Positions 26,782 to 35,289 of a stretch of DNA of 64,000 bases are shown here, one piece after another. Each line of letters begins with the position of its first letter. Position 1 is the stretch's first letter. Position numbers and translations under genes: made by a program. A model generated the notes under the pieces. The model was not told where the DNA came from. It saw only the letters and a list, made by a program, of their open reading frames with translations, and searched no databases. Source of the DNA: WLMZ01 sp031367435 (lineage in GTDB: Bacteria; Actinomycetota; Acidimicrobiia; Acidimicrobiales; Ilumatobacteraceae); assembly GCA_031367435.1 (NCBI GenBank), contig JANLPV010000045.1, positions 30,470 through 94,469 of the forward strand. The letters run 5' to 3'.

Positions 26782-27936
26782 TCACAGACAGGCGAATACC
26801 GCGTCAATCAACGAGCGATTGCGAGTGCTCTGCCAACGCGGAATGACATGGTTCATCACGTAGCCGAACGCAACCCCGGAATCGGGATCGGCAAAGCCGA
26901 GTGCACCGCCGGTTCCGAAGTGTCCGAAGCTGCGCTGGTTCGGTCCGAATGGTCGGCGCCCAGAGGTCGGTTTGAAACCGAGGCCAAACACGGTTTCCTC
27001 ACCCAGCACTGGGCAATAGCCCTGCGATTGGGGGCGGGTGGCTTCAGCGAGCAGATCCGGCGATAGCAACGGCTGCGACCCAATGAGCGCGGCATAGATT
27101 CGCGCGACTCCGGTTGCAGAACCGTGCCCATTCGTTGAAGGAATCTGCGCGCCACGCCATTCTGGCGAGTTGACCACTCCACCCGACGAATACCCCGGTG
27201 GATTGAAGTAGCCCTGCGCAATCATCAACGCCTCGCCCGAGAGCTGTGTGAAATCGGGATCGGCTCCGCTGCGCGCCGGCGCCCAGATCACGTCCGCGCA
27301 GCGGTATTGATCGTCGGTCGACACGCCGAAATGGACATCGGCGACGAGTGGATCGACCACATCTCGCAGACGCTTTCCTGGCATCTGGCCACTCACACGA
27401 CGGACGATCTCACCAATCAAGTGCCCATACGTATTGGTGTGATAGGTGTGGCGCGAGTCGGGTGGCCACCAGGCATCTGTAGCGGCGAGCGCCGTCGTCA
27501 TCGTTTGCCAGTTCCATAAATCGTCGTTCGTGAGAGTTGCTCGAATCGCAGGAACTCCGGCGCGATGGCACAACGCATGACGTAGCGTTGCCGCCTCCTT
27601 GCCACCGACCCCGAACTCGGGCCACACCGAAGCAATCGGATCATCAAGACCGATCAGCCCGGCATCCACCAACTGCAACGCGAGTAACGCAACGATCGCC
27701 TTGCCCACCGAGTAAAAGTTCACGATGGTGTCGGGTTGCCACGGGCGCGTGTTGAGTTCATCAGTCCATCCGCCAACGAGGTCGACGACGACGTTGCCGT
27801 GCACCATCACGCACACGGCGGCACCGACTTCACCTCGGTCGGCAAAGTTACCCGCGAACGCGGCACGCACGGGCGCGAAGCGATCGTCACATTCTCCACT
27901 AATCGGCACGCTCATCGGCACACTCATCCGCGACAT
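26782..27936 (-). CDS. Serine hydrolase, class C beta-lactamase/esterase family
   Basis: 384 aa. FYSVGKAIVALLALQLVDAG (74-93) has the SxxK nucleophile pair, YHTNTYGHLIGEIV has the YxN motif, and FGHFGTGGALG the third HxG-like motif. No signal peptide, so it is probably a cytoplasmic esterase (EstB-like) rather than a secreted beta-lactamase. The N-terminus reads MSRMSVPMSVPISG, caused by a short duplicated stretch, and offers three ATG starts. Stop lies 12 bp from the convergent IclR-type stop. Confidence 0.82.
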   Translation of the reverse strand: MSRMSVPMSVPISGECDDRFAPVRAAFAGNFADRGEVGAAVCVMVHGNVVVDLVGGWTDELNTRPWQPDTIVNFYSVGKAIVALLALQLVDAGLIGLDDPIASVWPEFGVGGKEAATLRHALCHRAGVPAIRATLTNDDLWNWQTMTTALAATDAWWPPDSRHTYHTNTYGHLIGEIVRRVSGQMPGKRLRDVVDPLVADVHFGVSTDDQYRCADVIWAPARSGADPDFTQLSGEALMIAQGYFNPPGYSSGGVVNSPEWRGAQIPSTNGHGSATGVARIYAALIGSQPLLSPDLLAEATRPQSQGYCPVLGEETVFGLGFKPTSGRRPFGPNQRSFGHFGTGGALGFADPDSGVAFGYVMNHVIPRWQSTRNRSLIDAVFACL

Positions 27937-27977
27937 CTTGTCAGCCCGAGCGTCCCCAACGCCCCGAAAACCCCGAC

Positions 27978-28037
27978 ATTGGGTGCGGTGTGAGCCAGCG
28001 TGTGGCTTGCCAGCGTGTGGCTCACATCTCGCCCATT
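27978..28037. repeat. Dispersed palindromic repeat, copy C (long hairpin)
   Basis: Arms 27978-27996 and 28019-28037 are inverted repeats of 19 bp (15 matching), enclosing a direct repeat of GCCAGCGTGTGGCT. The right arm GGCTCACATCTCGCCCATT also ends copy B; the left half is the reverse complement of the copy A right half. Confidence 0.8.
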
Positions 28038-28137
28038 GAGCCCGAATGTGGAAAGGAAGGAAAGGAACTGGCGTTTGGTGTGGATGACTAGTCTCGGCAC
28101 ATGCCTTCCAAACAACTCAACCGCGGCGACACATGAC

Positions 28138-28833
28138 ATGTTTCGACAAGTAGTTGCCTATCGCTGGGTCGAAGGCGTCACCGACGAGGCGAAGCAGGCC
28201 TGCCGAGAATCATTGGAAACGCTGCGGGCCATTCCGGAGCTCACTCAACTCGCCTTTGGCGATGACGCGAGACATTTCGAAGGCAACTTCGACATGGTGG
28301 CCGTCATGGACTTTCCAGACTTTGCTGCAGCGCGACGATACGTTGCCGATCCGCGACATCAGGCCTACATCCACGATCACGTCGTCAAACTGGTGGGCGA
28401 GCGCGTGGTGGTGCAGCACGATTGGGCGATCGACGAGGTTGCCGGCATTCATCACGTGACGCTTCCTGTGTCCGACATCGAGCGCAGTCGCGAGTGGTAC
28501 GAGGCGGTGCTCAACCTCGTCGTCGACGAATTGAGCACACCCGAGGATGCATCACACGAAGTCGTAATCCGGCATCGAAGCTCGCCCTTCGTCGTGACGC
28601 TTCGGCATGACCCCACCCGCGCCAAAGCGTTGGCAGGGTTCGATCTCGTCGCGCTGAGCGTTGCCACTCACGACGACATGCGCGCAATCCTTGCTCGACT
28701 TGATGCGCGCGGAGTCAGCTATGTCATAAACGTCGTACCGATCGGCGAGTTCCTCGTCGCAGTCGCTGACCCCGACGGCATCGTCGTGACGCTCGCGTGT
28801 CTTCTGCCAGCCGACGCACCCGACGTGTCGTAG
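28138..28833 (+). CDS. Dabb-domain and glyoxalase/VOC-domain fusion protein
   Basis: 231 aa from the ATG at 28138. Residues 1-95 are a stress-responsive A/B barrel (Dabb): MFRQVVAYRWVEGVTDEAKQ, ELTQLAFGDDARHFEGNFDMVAVMDFPD and YVADPRHQAYIHDHV. Residues 102-225 are one vicinal-oxygen-chelate half: GIHHVTLPVSDIERSREWYEAVL and VADPDGIVVTLACL. VOC proteins use a divalent metal for lyase, dioxygenase or resistance chemistry. The fusion order Dabb-VOC is unusual to me; function unknown. Confidence 0.75.
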   Translation: MFRQVVAYRWVEGVTDEAKQACRESLETLRAIPELTQLAFGDDARHFEGNFDMVAVMDFPDFAAARRYVADPRHQAYIHDHVVKLVGERVVVQHDWAIDEVAGIHHVTLPVSDIERSREWYEAVLNLVVDELSTPEDASHEVVIRHRSSPFVVTLRHDPTRAKALAGFDLVALSVATHDDMRAILARLDARGVSYVINVVPIGEFLVAVADPDGIVVTLACLLPADAPDVS

Positions 28834-28872
28834 GCCAAGAGCGACGGCTCACAAATCCTCGACAGGCAATGC

Positions 28873-29427
28873 CTACTCGTATTTGGGGTAGGTGTCCGTC
28901 ATCAGCATTGTGTACGAGTTCGTGCGCACGTAATAGCGGTACGCCTTTACCGCGAAGGCGTGCATGCCGGGTGGGTATTTTGCGGTGAACAGAATTGAAA
29001 ACCAGGCAATGACCGTCACGAAGAACACGGCGAACAGCAGTACCTCCGAAATGATGAATGCCGGGATCGACCAGATCATTCTGAGCGCGTTGCTGAGGCG
29101 ATTCGCCGACTCTTCATACTCAAACGCGTAGCTGACGCCGGTGGCACCGGGGTCGGTGCCGAACGGTGGAAAGACGCCGTGCAACAACGCTGCGTAGGAA
29201 AGCACCCGCGCCGAGTAGCCCAAATAGTCGCTCTGCATTTTCCACATCGACTCATTTCGCTTGCCCGTGAACAAAATGATGAACCACTGTAAGACGCCGA
29301 GCACCTGCGCGAGCCATCCCCAGATTCCGGACAGGATGGCGTGGGGGATGATGAGAATCATCCGAAAGAATGTCGTGAGTCGGCTCTGCGGCTCGCTGTT
29401 TGCAACATCGTAAGAAACGGCTGACAT
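28873..29427 (-). CDS. DUF4389-family membrane protein, internally duplicated
   Basis: 184 aa from the ATG at 29427. The protein has two similar halves: RMILIIPHAILSGIWGWLAQ then ILFTGKRNESM and YAALLHGVFPPFG, followed by RMIWSIPAFIISEVLLFAVF then ILFTAKYPPGM and YTMLMTDTYPKY. Each half has a helical hairpin followed by a polar segment ending in a YP.F-type motif, which is characteristic of DUF4389. Function is unknown. The preceding region has a promoter gap of 119 bp to the GH20-like gene. Confidence 0.8.
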   Translation of the reverse strand: MSAVSYDVANSEPQSRLTTFFRMILIIPHAILSGIWGWLAQVLGVLQWFIILFTGKRNESMWKMQSDYLGYSARVLSYAALLHGVFPPFGTDPGATGVSYAFEYEESANRLSNALRMIWSIPAFIISEVLLFAVFFVTVIAWFSILFTAKYPPGMHAFAVKAYRYYVRTNSYTMLMTDTYPKYE

Positions 29428-29546
29428 GACGTACCTCCATGTGATGGCACAGGCGGGCGTGATCCGCGGCAAATTGTACGCATTCGGGTCATTGCGTTCT
29501 GGGGATACGTCGCCACCGCCAACCGCCGAGTGCCAGACTCACGGCG

Positions 29547-31226
29547 ATGCCTGCACCATCTCAGCTCCCGCTGCTGTGTCCGATACCCCGACACCTCGAG
29601 TTGACGGGTGGCGAGTTTTCGATTGGCGAAGTGCGCGTCGCGCGAGTGAATCACCTCACACCGCAGGGCTACCGGTTAGTGATCGATGCCGACGGTGTAC
29701 GCATAGATGCCAGCGATGCAGTTGGCGAGCACTACGCGAGGCTGACGCTCGAACAATTGGGAAATCCGGCACCAGGAATTGTGATCGAGGATTGGCCCGA
29801 TCTTGTGGTGCGTTCCGTGATGCTCGATATCAGCCGCGATCGCGTGCCGACGATGGACTCGTTGAAACGGCTGATCGTGCGCCTTGCAGGCTGGAAGGTG
29901 AACCAACTGCAGTTGTACCTCGAGCACACCTTTGCCTATCCCGAGCATGAGACTGTGTGGCATGCGGCGAGCCCGTTGTCTGCCGACGACGTGCGCGAAC
30001 TCGACCGTTTTGGCTGTGACCATCATGTCGAGCTCGTCGCCAATCAGAACTGTCTCGGTCATGCTGAACGCTGGCTACGCCATCCGCGTTATCGCTCGTT
30101 GGCACTGCGCCCTGATGGGTTCGACATCATGGGCCTGCGCAGAGGACCAACAACACTCGATCCCTCGAGCCCCGACGCGTTCGAATTCGTCGCGTCGCTG
30201 CTGAGCGAACTCCTTCCCTGCTTCTCCAGTAAACGGGTGCACATCGGCATGGACGAACCATGGGAGTTGCCACCTGAACGAATCGGCGACTACATCACAT
30301 GGATGCAACGGCTCTGCGACCTGCCGGCGCTTCGCGATCGAGAGGTGCTGGTGTGGGGCGACATCCTCGCCCATCATCCCAACATGCTCAAGTCGTTGCC
30401 GTCGAATGTCACCGTCACCGAATGGGGATACGAAGCGAATCACCCCTTCGAAGCCCGGGCGCAAGCGTTACACGACGCAGATCGACCGATGTGGATGTGT
30501 CCGGGCACCTCAAGTTGGCAGAGCCTTCTCGGCCGCACCACAAACATGCGCGAGAACACCATTGCCGCGTCGCGTACCGCTCTTGACCACCGCGCATCGG
30601 GATTGATGATGACCGACTGGGGCGACTGGGGACATCACCAACCCGCCGCGGTGAGCCTGCCCGGATACGCGTTCGGCGCAGCAATGGCGTGGTGCTCGAG
30701 CGTGAATGAGAACCTCGACCTCGCGGCGATCACCGACGCCGCGGCTGTCGCTCTCGGCGACGTGTACCTCGCCGTTGCTGCGCAACGACCGAACTGCTCG
30801 ACTCTCGTCCGTCAGCTCTACCTTCCGCAAGCACGCGTGCGCTCGATAACTGTCGACGAACTCGACGACGCTCGTAACCGAATCGACAACGGTCTCAACG
30901 TCATCGGGCTACGAACAGACGACGATGCCAACGAGTTGCGATGGGCGGCCGATGTCGTGCAACTTGCGCTCGATGATGCTCAGGCACGCGTGCGTGGCGA
31001 CGGCACGTTGGCCTCGATGTCGTCCATCGACCGAGCCAGGCTTGCCGATCGTGTGCCCGACATCGAAACTCGTCACGCTGAGCTTTGGATCAAACGTTCC
31101 CGTCCCGGTGGCCTCGTCGGCAGCCGACGGTGGTTCACACGGTTACGCGAGGCGTACATCAACGGCACCACTCCCGACGGTTGGCCATATCCGCAAGTCG
31201 ACCTCAACGACGGAGAACGCGTGTGA
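29547..31226 (+). CDS. GH20-like beta-N-acetylhexosaminidase family protein
   Basis: 559 aa. The N-terminal 90 residues form the small GH20b-type domain (YRLVIDADGVRIDASD, HYARLTLEQL) and the barrel begins at IEDWPDLVVRSVMLDISRDRVP. HIGMDEPWELP (about 232-242) holds the Asp-Glu pair expected of GH20 substrate-assisted catalysis. No signal peptide is visible, so it would act in the cytoplasm on imported oligosaccharides. It is translationally coupled to the next gene by a GTGA overlap. Confidence 0.78.
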   Translation: MPAPSQLPLLCPIPRHLELTGGEFSIGEVRVARVNHLTPQGYRLVIDADGVRIDASDAVGEHYARLTLEQLGNPAPGIVIEDWPDLVVRSVMLDISRDRVPTMDSLKRLIVRLAGWKVNQLQLYLEHTFAYPEHETVWHAASPLSADDVRELDRFGCDHHVELVANQNCLGHAERWLRHPRYRSLALRPDGFDIMGLRRGPTTLDPSSPDAFEFVASLLSELLPCFSSKRVHIGMDEPWELPPERIGDYITWMQRLCDLPALRDREVLVWGDILAHHPNMLKSLPSNVTVTEWGYEANHPFEARAQALHDADRPMWMCPGTSSWQSLLGRTTNMRENTIAASRTALDHRASGLMMTDWGDWGHHQPAAVSLPGYAFGAAMAWCSSVNENLDLAAITDAAAVALGDVYLAVAAQRPNCSTLVRQLYLPQARVRSITVDELDDARNRIDNGLNVIGLRTDDDANELRWAADVVQLALDDAQARVRGDGTLASMSSIDRARLADRVPDIETRHAELWIKRSRPGGLVGSRRWFTRLREAYINGTTPDGWPYPQVDLNDGERV

Positions 31227-32287
31227 CCACCAACGCCGAACGACTCATCCCCTCCACGATGCACGCCGTTGTGCTCACGGCTCACGGCGGATTCGATTGC
31301 CTGGAATTCCGCACGGATGTCGCCGTCCCCCTGCCCCAACCTGGCGAGGTGCTGATCCGTATCGGCGCCGCCGGCATCAACAACACCGACATCAATACAC
31401 GCATCGGTTGGTATGCCGACAGCGTCACCGACGATGCCGACGCCGGTTGGACAGGGACCGCGTTCGCGTTCCCGCGTATTCAGGGTGCCGACGCGTGCGG
31501 CACGATCGTCGCCGTTGGCGCAGGTGTCGACAGTTCGCGGATCGGCAACCGAGTGCTGGTCGAACCGTGCCTACGCGAGTCATCGGGGTGGGTGCCATAC
31601 GAAGCGCAGTACTTCGGCTCTGAATGCGACGGCGGATTCGCGGAGTTTGCTACTGCACCCTCGGTGCACGCTCACCGCGTCGAGAGCGACATGAGTGATG
31701 TCGAACTCGCCTCGTTTCCATGCGCGTATTCGGCCGCCGAGAACATGTTGACTCGGATCGCTCTTACGCAAGGCGAGACCGTGCTCATCACGGGCGCATC
31801 GGGCGGCGTGGGCTCGGCCGCGGTACAACTCGCGAAGCGCAGAGGTTGTCGCGTCATTGCGATCGCAGCGACCTCGAAGCTCGATCAACTCATCGACCTC
31901 GGTGCCAGTGTCACAGTCGCACGCGACCGCGACCTGCTCGACGCGATCGGTCGCGAAACAGTCGATGTCGTCATCGACGTTGTCGGTGGGCCGCAGTGGC
32001 CGACGCTGCTCGATGTGCTCAAGCGCGGTGGCCGATACGCAGCAGTCGGTGCGATTGCTGGCCCGCTCGTGCAACTCGACCTGCGCACGCTCTACCTCAA
32101 AGATCTTCGACTCGTTGGTTGCACGGTGCTCGACCCGGACGTGTTTGCGAACTTAGTCAGCTACATCGAGCGCGGCGAGATTCAGCCGCTGGTGTCGGCG
32201 GTCTTCCCTTTGAGCAACATCGTTGAGGCCCAACAACACTTTCTGAGCAAGCAATTCCTCGGCAAGATTGTGCTCGTGCCGGACTGA
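31223..32287 (+). CDS. Zinc-type alcohol dehydrogenase family oxidoreductase (quinone-reductase-like)
   Basis: 354 aa from the GTG at 31223, overlapping the GH20-like stop by 4 bp (GTGA). HAVVLTAHGGFDCLEFR at the N-terminus, IGAAGINNTDINTRIG, then GETVLITGASGGVGSAAVQLAKRRG (nucleotide-binding) are the MDR superfamily pattern. Structural-zinc Cys cluster is absent, so it is of the zinc-independent enoyl/quinone reductase branch. Substrate unknown; probably a step in the sugar pathway of this region. Confidence 0.8.
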   Translation: MTTNAERLIPSTMHAVVLTAHGGFDCLEFRTDVAVPLPQPGEVLIRIGAAGINNTDINTRIGWYADSVTDDADAGWTGTAFAFPRIQGADACGTIVAVGAGVDSSRIGNRVLVEPCLRESSGWVPYEAQYFGSECDGGFAEFATAPSVHAHRVESDMSDVELASFPCAYSAAENMLTRIALTQGETVLITGASGGVGSAAVQLAKRRGCRVIAIAATSKLDQLIDLGASVTVARDRDLLDAIGRETVDVVIDVVGGPQWPTLLDVLKRGGRYAAVGAIAGPLVQLDLRTLYLKDLRLVGCTVLDPDVFANLVSYIERGEIQPLVSAVFPLSNIVEAQQHFLSKQFLGKIVLVPD

Positions 32288-32294
32288 ACAACGG

Positions 32295-33500
32295 CTAACG
32301 ACGATGGGCGCTGTGGGCCGCAACCCGCCCCGCAGCCTGCGCCGCAACCCGCGCCGCAACCAATGCCTGCGACACGCTGCATTCGCCGAGCAAGGCCGCG
32401 CGAAGGCACGCCGCCGATGCATCTTCGATCGCCGGCAAACTCGGCATCGGCGGAAATGTCAACAGGTCGGTAGCCACCGTCGCAGTGAGCATCTCGGCTC
32501 GTTCGATATCGAGGGCGTCCTTGCTCGCCAGCGCGATATCGCGCTGCGCGGGGAACAACCCGGCGGCAGCATCGACAGTGGCGGCCTGCGCCGACAGCAG
32601 GTGCATGAGCAACGCCGCGCTGGCAGCCGGATCGCGAGCGGTCACGGGTATCGCCCAGGCGTGGCAGCCAGCGTAAACATGTCGACGGCCATCAGTCCCC
32701 AGTGGGTAACGAGTCACTCGAACCCGATTGTGCATAGCCGCGCTGGACTTGAGCAGGGCGTAATAGCCCGGCCAGTCCCCCACCATCGCGACCTGTCCAG
32801 ATCGGAAGGCGTACGAGACTTCATCGAAATACCAGCGCTCCTCCACCATGCGCAATGGTGCGACGCCAGCACGGCCCAAACCAGCACGGCCCAAACCAGC
32901 ACGGCCCGCGGCACGCACCAAGAGTTCGAGGGCCGCTGCTGATTCGGGCGTCGTGAACTGCGCCTCACCACGATCATCGAACAATGCGCCACCGTAGGCC
33001 GCGACGATTTCGTAGAACGTTCCGAACAATCCGGAATCGCGCGTGGGGAACGCAAAGCCTGCTCGACCCGAATTGCTCGCACTGCGCGTCGCCGCTTCAA
33101 CGACCTGCTCCCACGACGACGGCAGCCAATCATCGTCAATCAATTCACGATTCACGAACAGCAGACGTGCATCGATATTACGCGGCAGGCACAACTGTTG
33201 TCCGTTGACACGACACAGCTTCAGTGCAGCACTCTGGAACGCATCGAGCTCGGTACCCGACACGATGTCATCGAGCGGCGTCAACCAATGTTGTTGCGAC
33301 GGCACATACTTTGAATGAGTGGACACAAGGTCGTACGAGCCACGCGTTGCAGCGTCGGCAAGGTGGCTGTTGAGCGACACGTGATCACCTCTGAACGCGA
33401 CATCGACGGGCATGGAATACTGCGCCGTGAAGGCGTCGATAACCGGCTGGATCTGGTCGTACTGCGGCCCACCAATGATGGCGATTCGAAGCGGGCTCAC
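32295..33500 (-). CDS. ABC-type sugar-binding-like protein lacking a signal peptide
   Basis: 401 aa from a GTG at 33500. The fold resembles extracellular solute-binding family 1: SYDLVSTHSKYVPSQQHWLTPLDDIVSG, INREL-like FVNRELIDDDWLPSSWEQVVEAA, GDWPGYYALL and YAGCHAWAIPVTARDPAASAALLMHL. There is no leader peptide or lipobox at the start (MSPLRIAIIGGPQYDQ), which is unusual for the family, and no permease gene is adjacent. A 15-bp triple repeat (32866-32910) encodes an AGRAGLGRAGLGRAG stretch. Opposite strand to its neighbours. Confidence 0.7.
   Translation of the reverse strand: MSPLRIAIIGGPQYDQIQPVIDAFTAQYSMPVDVAFRGDHVSLNSHLADAATRGSYDLVSTHSKYVPSQQHWLTPLDDIVSGTELDAFQSAALKLCRVNGQQLCLPRNIDARLLFVNRELIDDDWLPSSWEQVVEAATRSASNSGRAGFAFPTRDSGLFGTFYEIVAAYGGALFDDRGEAQFTTPESAAALELLVRAAGRAGLGRAGLGRAGVAPLRMVEERWYFDEVSYAFRSGQVAMVGDWPGYYALLKSSAAMHNRVRVTRYPLGTDGRRHVYAGCHAWAIPVTARDPAASAALLMHLLSAQAATVDAAAGLFPAQRDIALASKDALDIERAEMLTATVATDLLTFPPMPSLPAIEDASAACLRAALLGECSVSQALVAARVAAQAAGRVAAHSAHRR
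32866..32910. repeat. 15-bp tandem repeat inside the solute-binding-like gene
   Basis: CCAGCACGGCCCAAA twice, then CCAGCACGGCCCGCG. It is in frame and adds a Gly/Ala/Arg/Leu-rich loop of ten extra residues, so copy number could vary without breaking the frame. Confidence 0.9.
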
Positions 33501-33583
33501 GGCCAGACAGTATCGTCGCAGTACGACTCATCGACGACGATGCAATGCTGCGTCGCCGGTGCAGACAACGTTTGGGGACGACA

Positions 33584-34345
33584 ATGACCGACACAGAACA
33601 TCGACCGACATCGCGCGTCGTGGTGATCACGGGCGCCGCATCTGGCATTGGGCTGGCCACATCTCGGCGTTTCGCGACGGGCGGCGACACCGTGGTGATG
33701 CTCGATATTGACTCCGATCGATTGGTCGTCGAGGCTGCTGCGTTGACCTCAACGTCGTACACCGTGGATCTGTGCAACGCCGAGTCGGTTGCGGCCACGT
33801 TTACCGCCATCGAGACCGACGTTGGTTGCGTGGACGTTCTCGTGAACAACGCCGGTATCGGCGTGGCAGCCGACCTCTTGTCGTCGACTTGGCTGGACTG
33901 GCAGCACACCTTCGACGTCAACGTCCATTCCATGTTCCACACCTGTCGCGCCGTGCTAGCCAGCATGCTCGAGCGGGGCGGAGGCATCATCGTGAACACA
34001 GCGAGCGTGGCGGGTCTTGTGGGCATTCGCGATCGCGCCGCCTATTGCACTTCGAAGGCCGCCGTGATCGGTTTCACGCGTAGTCTCACTGCCGATTACG
34101 CACACCGGGGGATCCGCGCCAACGCAGTCTGTCCGGGCACGGTCGCCACCGAATGGATCGGCAAGATCCTGGCCACTGCCGATGATCCGGTCGCGAAACG
34201 CCTCTCGATGGAACAGCGCCAACTCGATGGCCAGATGGGAAGCCCCGAAGAAGTCGCTGCCGCAATCTGGTTTCTTGCATCGCCCGACGGACGATTTGCG
34301 AATGGTTCGTCAATGGTGATCGACGGCGGATGGACAGCGATGTGA
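33584..34345 (+). CDS. SDR oxidoreductase (likely sugar-acid or L-fucose pathway dehydrogenase)
   Basis: 253 aa from the ATG at 33584 (GGGGA upstream). VVVITGAASGIGLATSRRF, NNAGIG, ASVAGLVGIRDRAAYCTSKAAVIGFTRSL and NAVCPGTVATEW are typical classical SDR blocks, with Ser/Tyr/Lys catalytic residues. Genes 33584-37465 are arranged with 16- and 4-bp overlaps into one transcript with L-fuconolactonase and L-fuconate dehydratase. In that pathway SDRs oxidise 2-keto-3-deoxy-L-fuconate at C4 or L-fucose at C1; either could be this one. Confidence 0.85.
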   Translation: MTDTEHRPTSRVVVITGAASGIGLATSRRFATGGDTVVMLDIDSDRLVVEAAALTSTSYTVDLCNAESVAATFTAIETDVGCVDVLVNNAGIGVAADLLSSTWLDWQHTFDVNVHSMFHTCRAVLASMLERGGGIIVNTASVAGLVGIRDRAAYCTSKAAVIGFTRSLTADYAHRGIRANAVCPGTVATEWIGKILATADDPVAKRLSMEQRQLDGQMGSPEEVAAAIWFLASPDGRFANGSSMVIDGGWTAM

Positions 34346-35289
34346 TAGCCCGCCACGGGCTCGGCACCGCGCCTCTCGGAGGGCTCTACACCGAGGTCAC
34401 CGACCGCGATGCGAGCGACACGCTGCGCGCCGCACTCGACGCGGGCATCCGATACTTCGATACGGCCCCGCTCTACGGACACGGCCTCGCCGAACTTCGC
34501 CTTGGTAGCGCGCTGCGGTCGAGCGGTCTGGCGCGATCGGCGTATCAGGTGTCGACAAAAGTCGGTCGGGTGCTTGTTCCCGGCGCTGATCCTCACACGG
34601 CCTTTCGGGGCGTTCCCCCAGTGCGACCGCAGTTCGACTTTTCGGCCGACGGAGTCAGACGATCGATCGAGGAAAGCCTCGATCGTCTCAGCCTTGATCA
34701 CATCGATCTCGCCCTCGTCCATGACCCAGATCAACACGAAGCGGAGGCACTGTCGAGCGCGTTCCCCACTCTCATGAAGCTGCGTGATGAGGGCATCATC
34801 CGCGCGATTGGTGTGGGCATGAATCAAGTGGAGATGCTCACGCGATTTGCGGCGAAGGCGAACGACATTGGGCTCGAGTACGCACTCGTGGCTGGCCGCT
34901 GGACACTCCTCGATCGCTCCGCTGGCGCTGAGCACGGACTTCTCGACACGTGCCACACGCGCGGCGTTGCCGTGATCGTCGGCGGCGTCTTCAACAGCGG
35001 TGTGCTCGCGAACCCGAGCGACACGGCCACGTTCGACTACAGCCCGGTCGCACCCCACGTGCTGCAGACTGCCCTTCAGATGGCCCGGGTGTGCGAATCG
35101 TTCGGGGTCGATCTGACGAGCGCGGCCCTCCAGTTTCCTTGGCGTCACGAAGGCGTTTCGTCGGTCATTGTCGGCGCACGTAGCGTCGGCGAAGTTCAGG
35201 CGAACCATCGCCGCACAGGTACCGACGCTGCCGTTCCCGAGGCACTGTGGGCTGCGCTCGACGCGGTGCTCCGAGGCGATGTCCGATGA
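34330..35289 (+). CDS. Aldo/keto reductase, D-threo-aldose/L-fucose dehydrogenase type
   Basis: 319 aa from the ATG at 34330; a GTG at 34342 would give the 4-bp GTGA overlap seen elsewhere here and is an equally fair start. GLGTAPLGGLY, FDTAPLYGHGLAELRLGSAL, KVGRVL and IDLALVHDPDQHEAEA are the AKR motifs (catalytic Tyr in LYG, Lys in STKVGR, His in LVHDP). Members of this branch oxidise L-fucose (and related D-threo-aldoses) to the lactone. Directly followed by the lactonase gene with a 4-bp overlap. Confidence 0.87.
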   Translation: MDSDVIARHGLGTAPLGGLYTEVTDRDASDTLRAALDAGIRYFDTAPLYGHGLAELRLGSALRSSGLARSAYQVSTKVGRVLVPGADPHTAFRGVPPVRPQFDFSADGVRRSIEESLDRLSLDHIDLALVHDPDQHEAEALSSAFPTLMKLRDEGIIRAIGVGMNQVEMLTRFAAKANDIGLEYALVAGRWTLLDRSAGAEHGLLDTCHTRGVAVIVGGVFNSGVLANPSDTATFDYSPVAPHVLQTALQMARVCESFGVDLTSAALQFPWRHEGVSSVIVGARSVGEVQANHRRTGTDAAVPEALWAALDAVLRGDVR

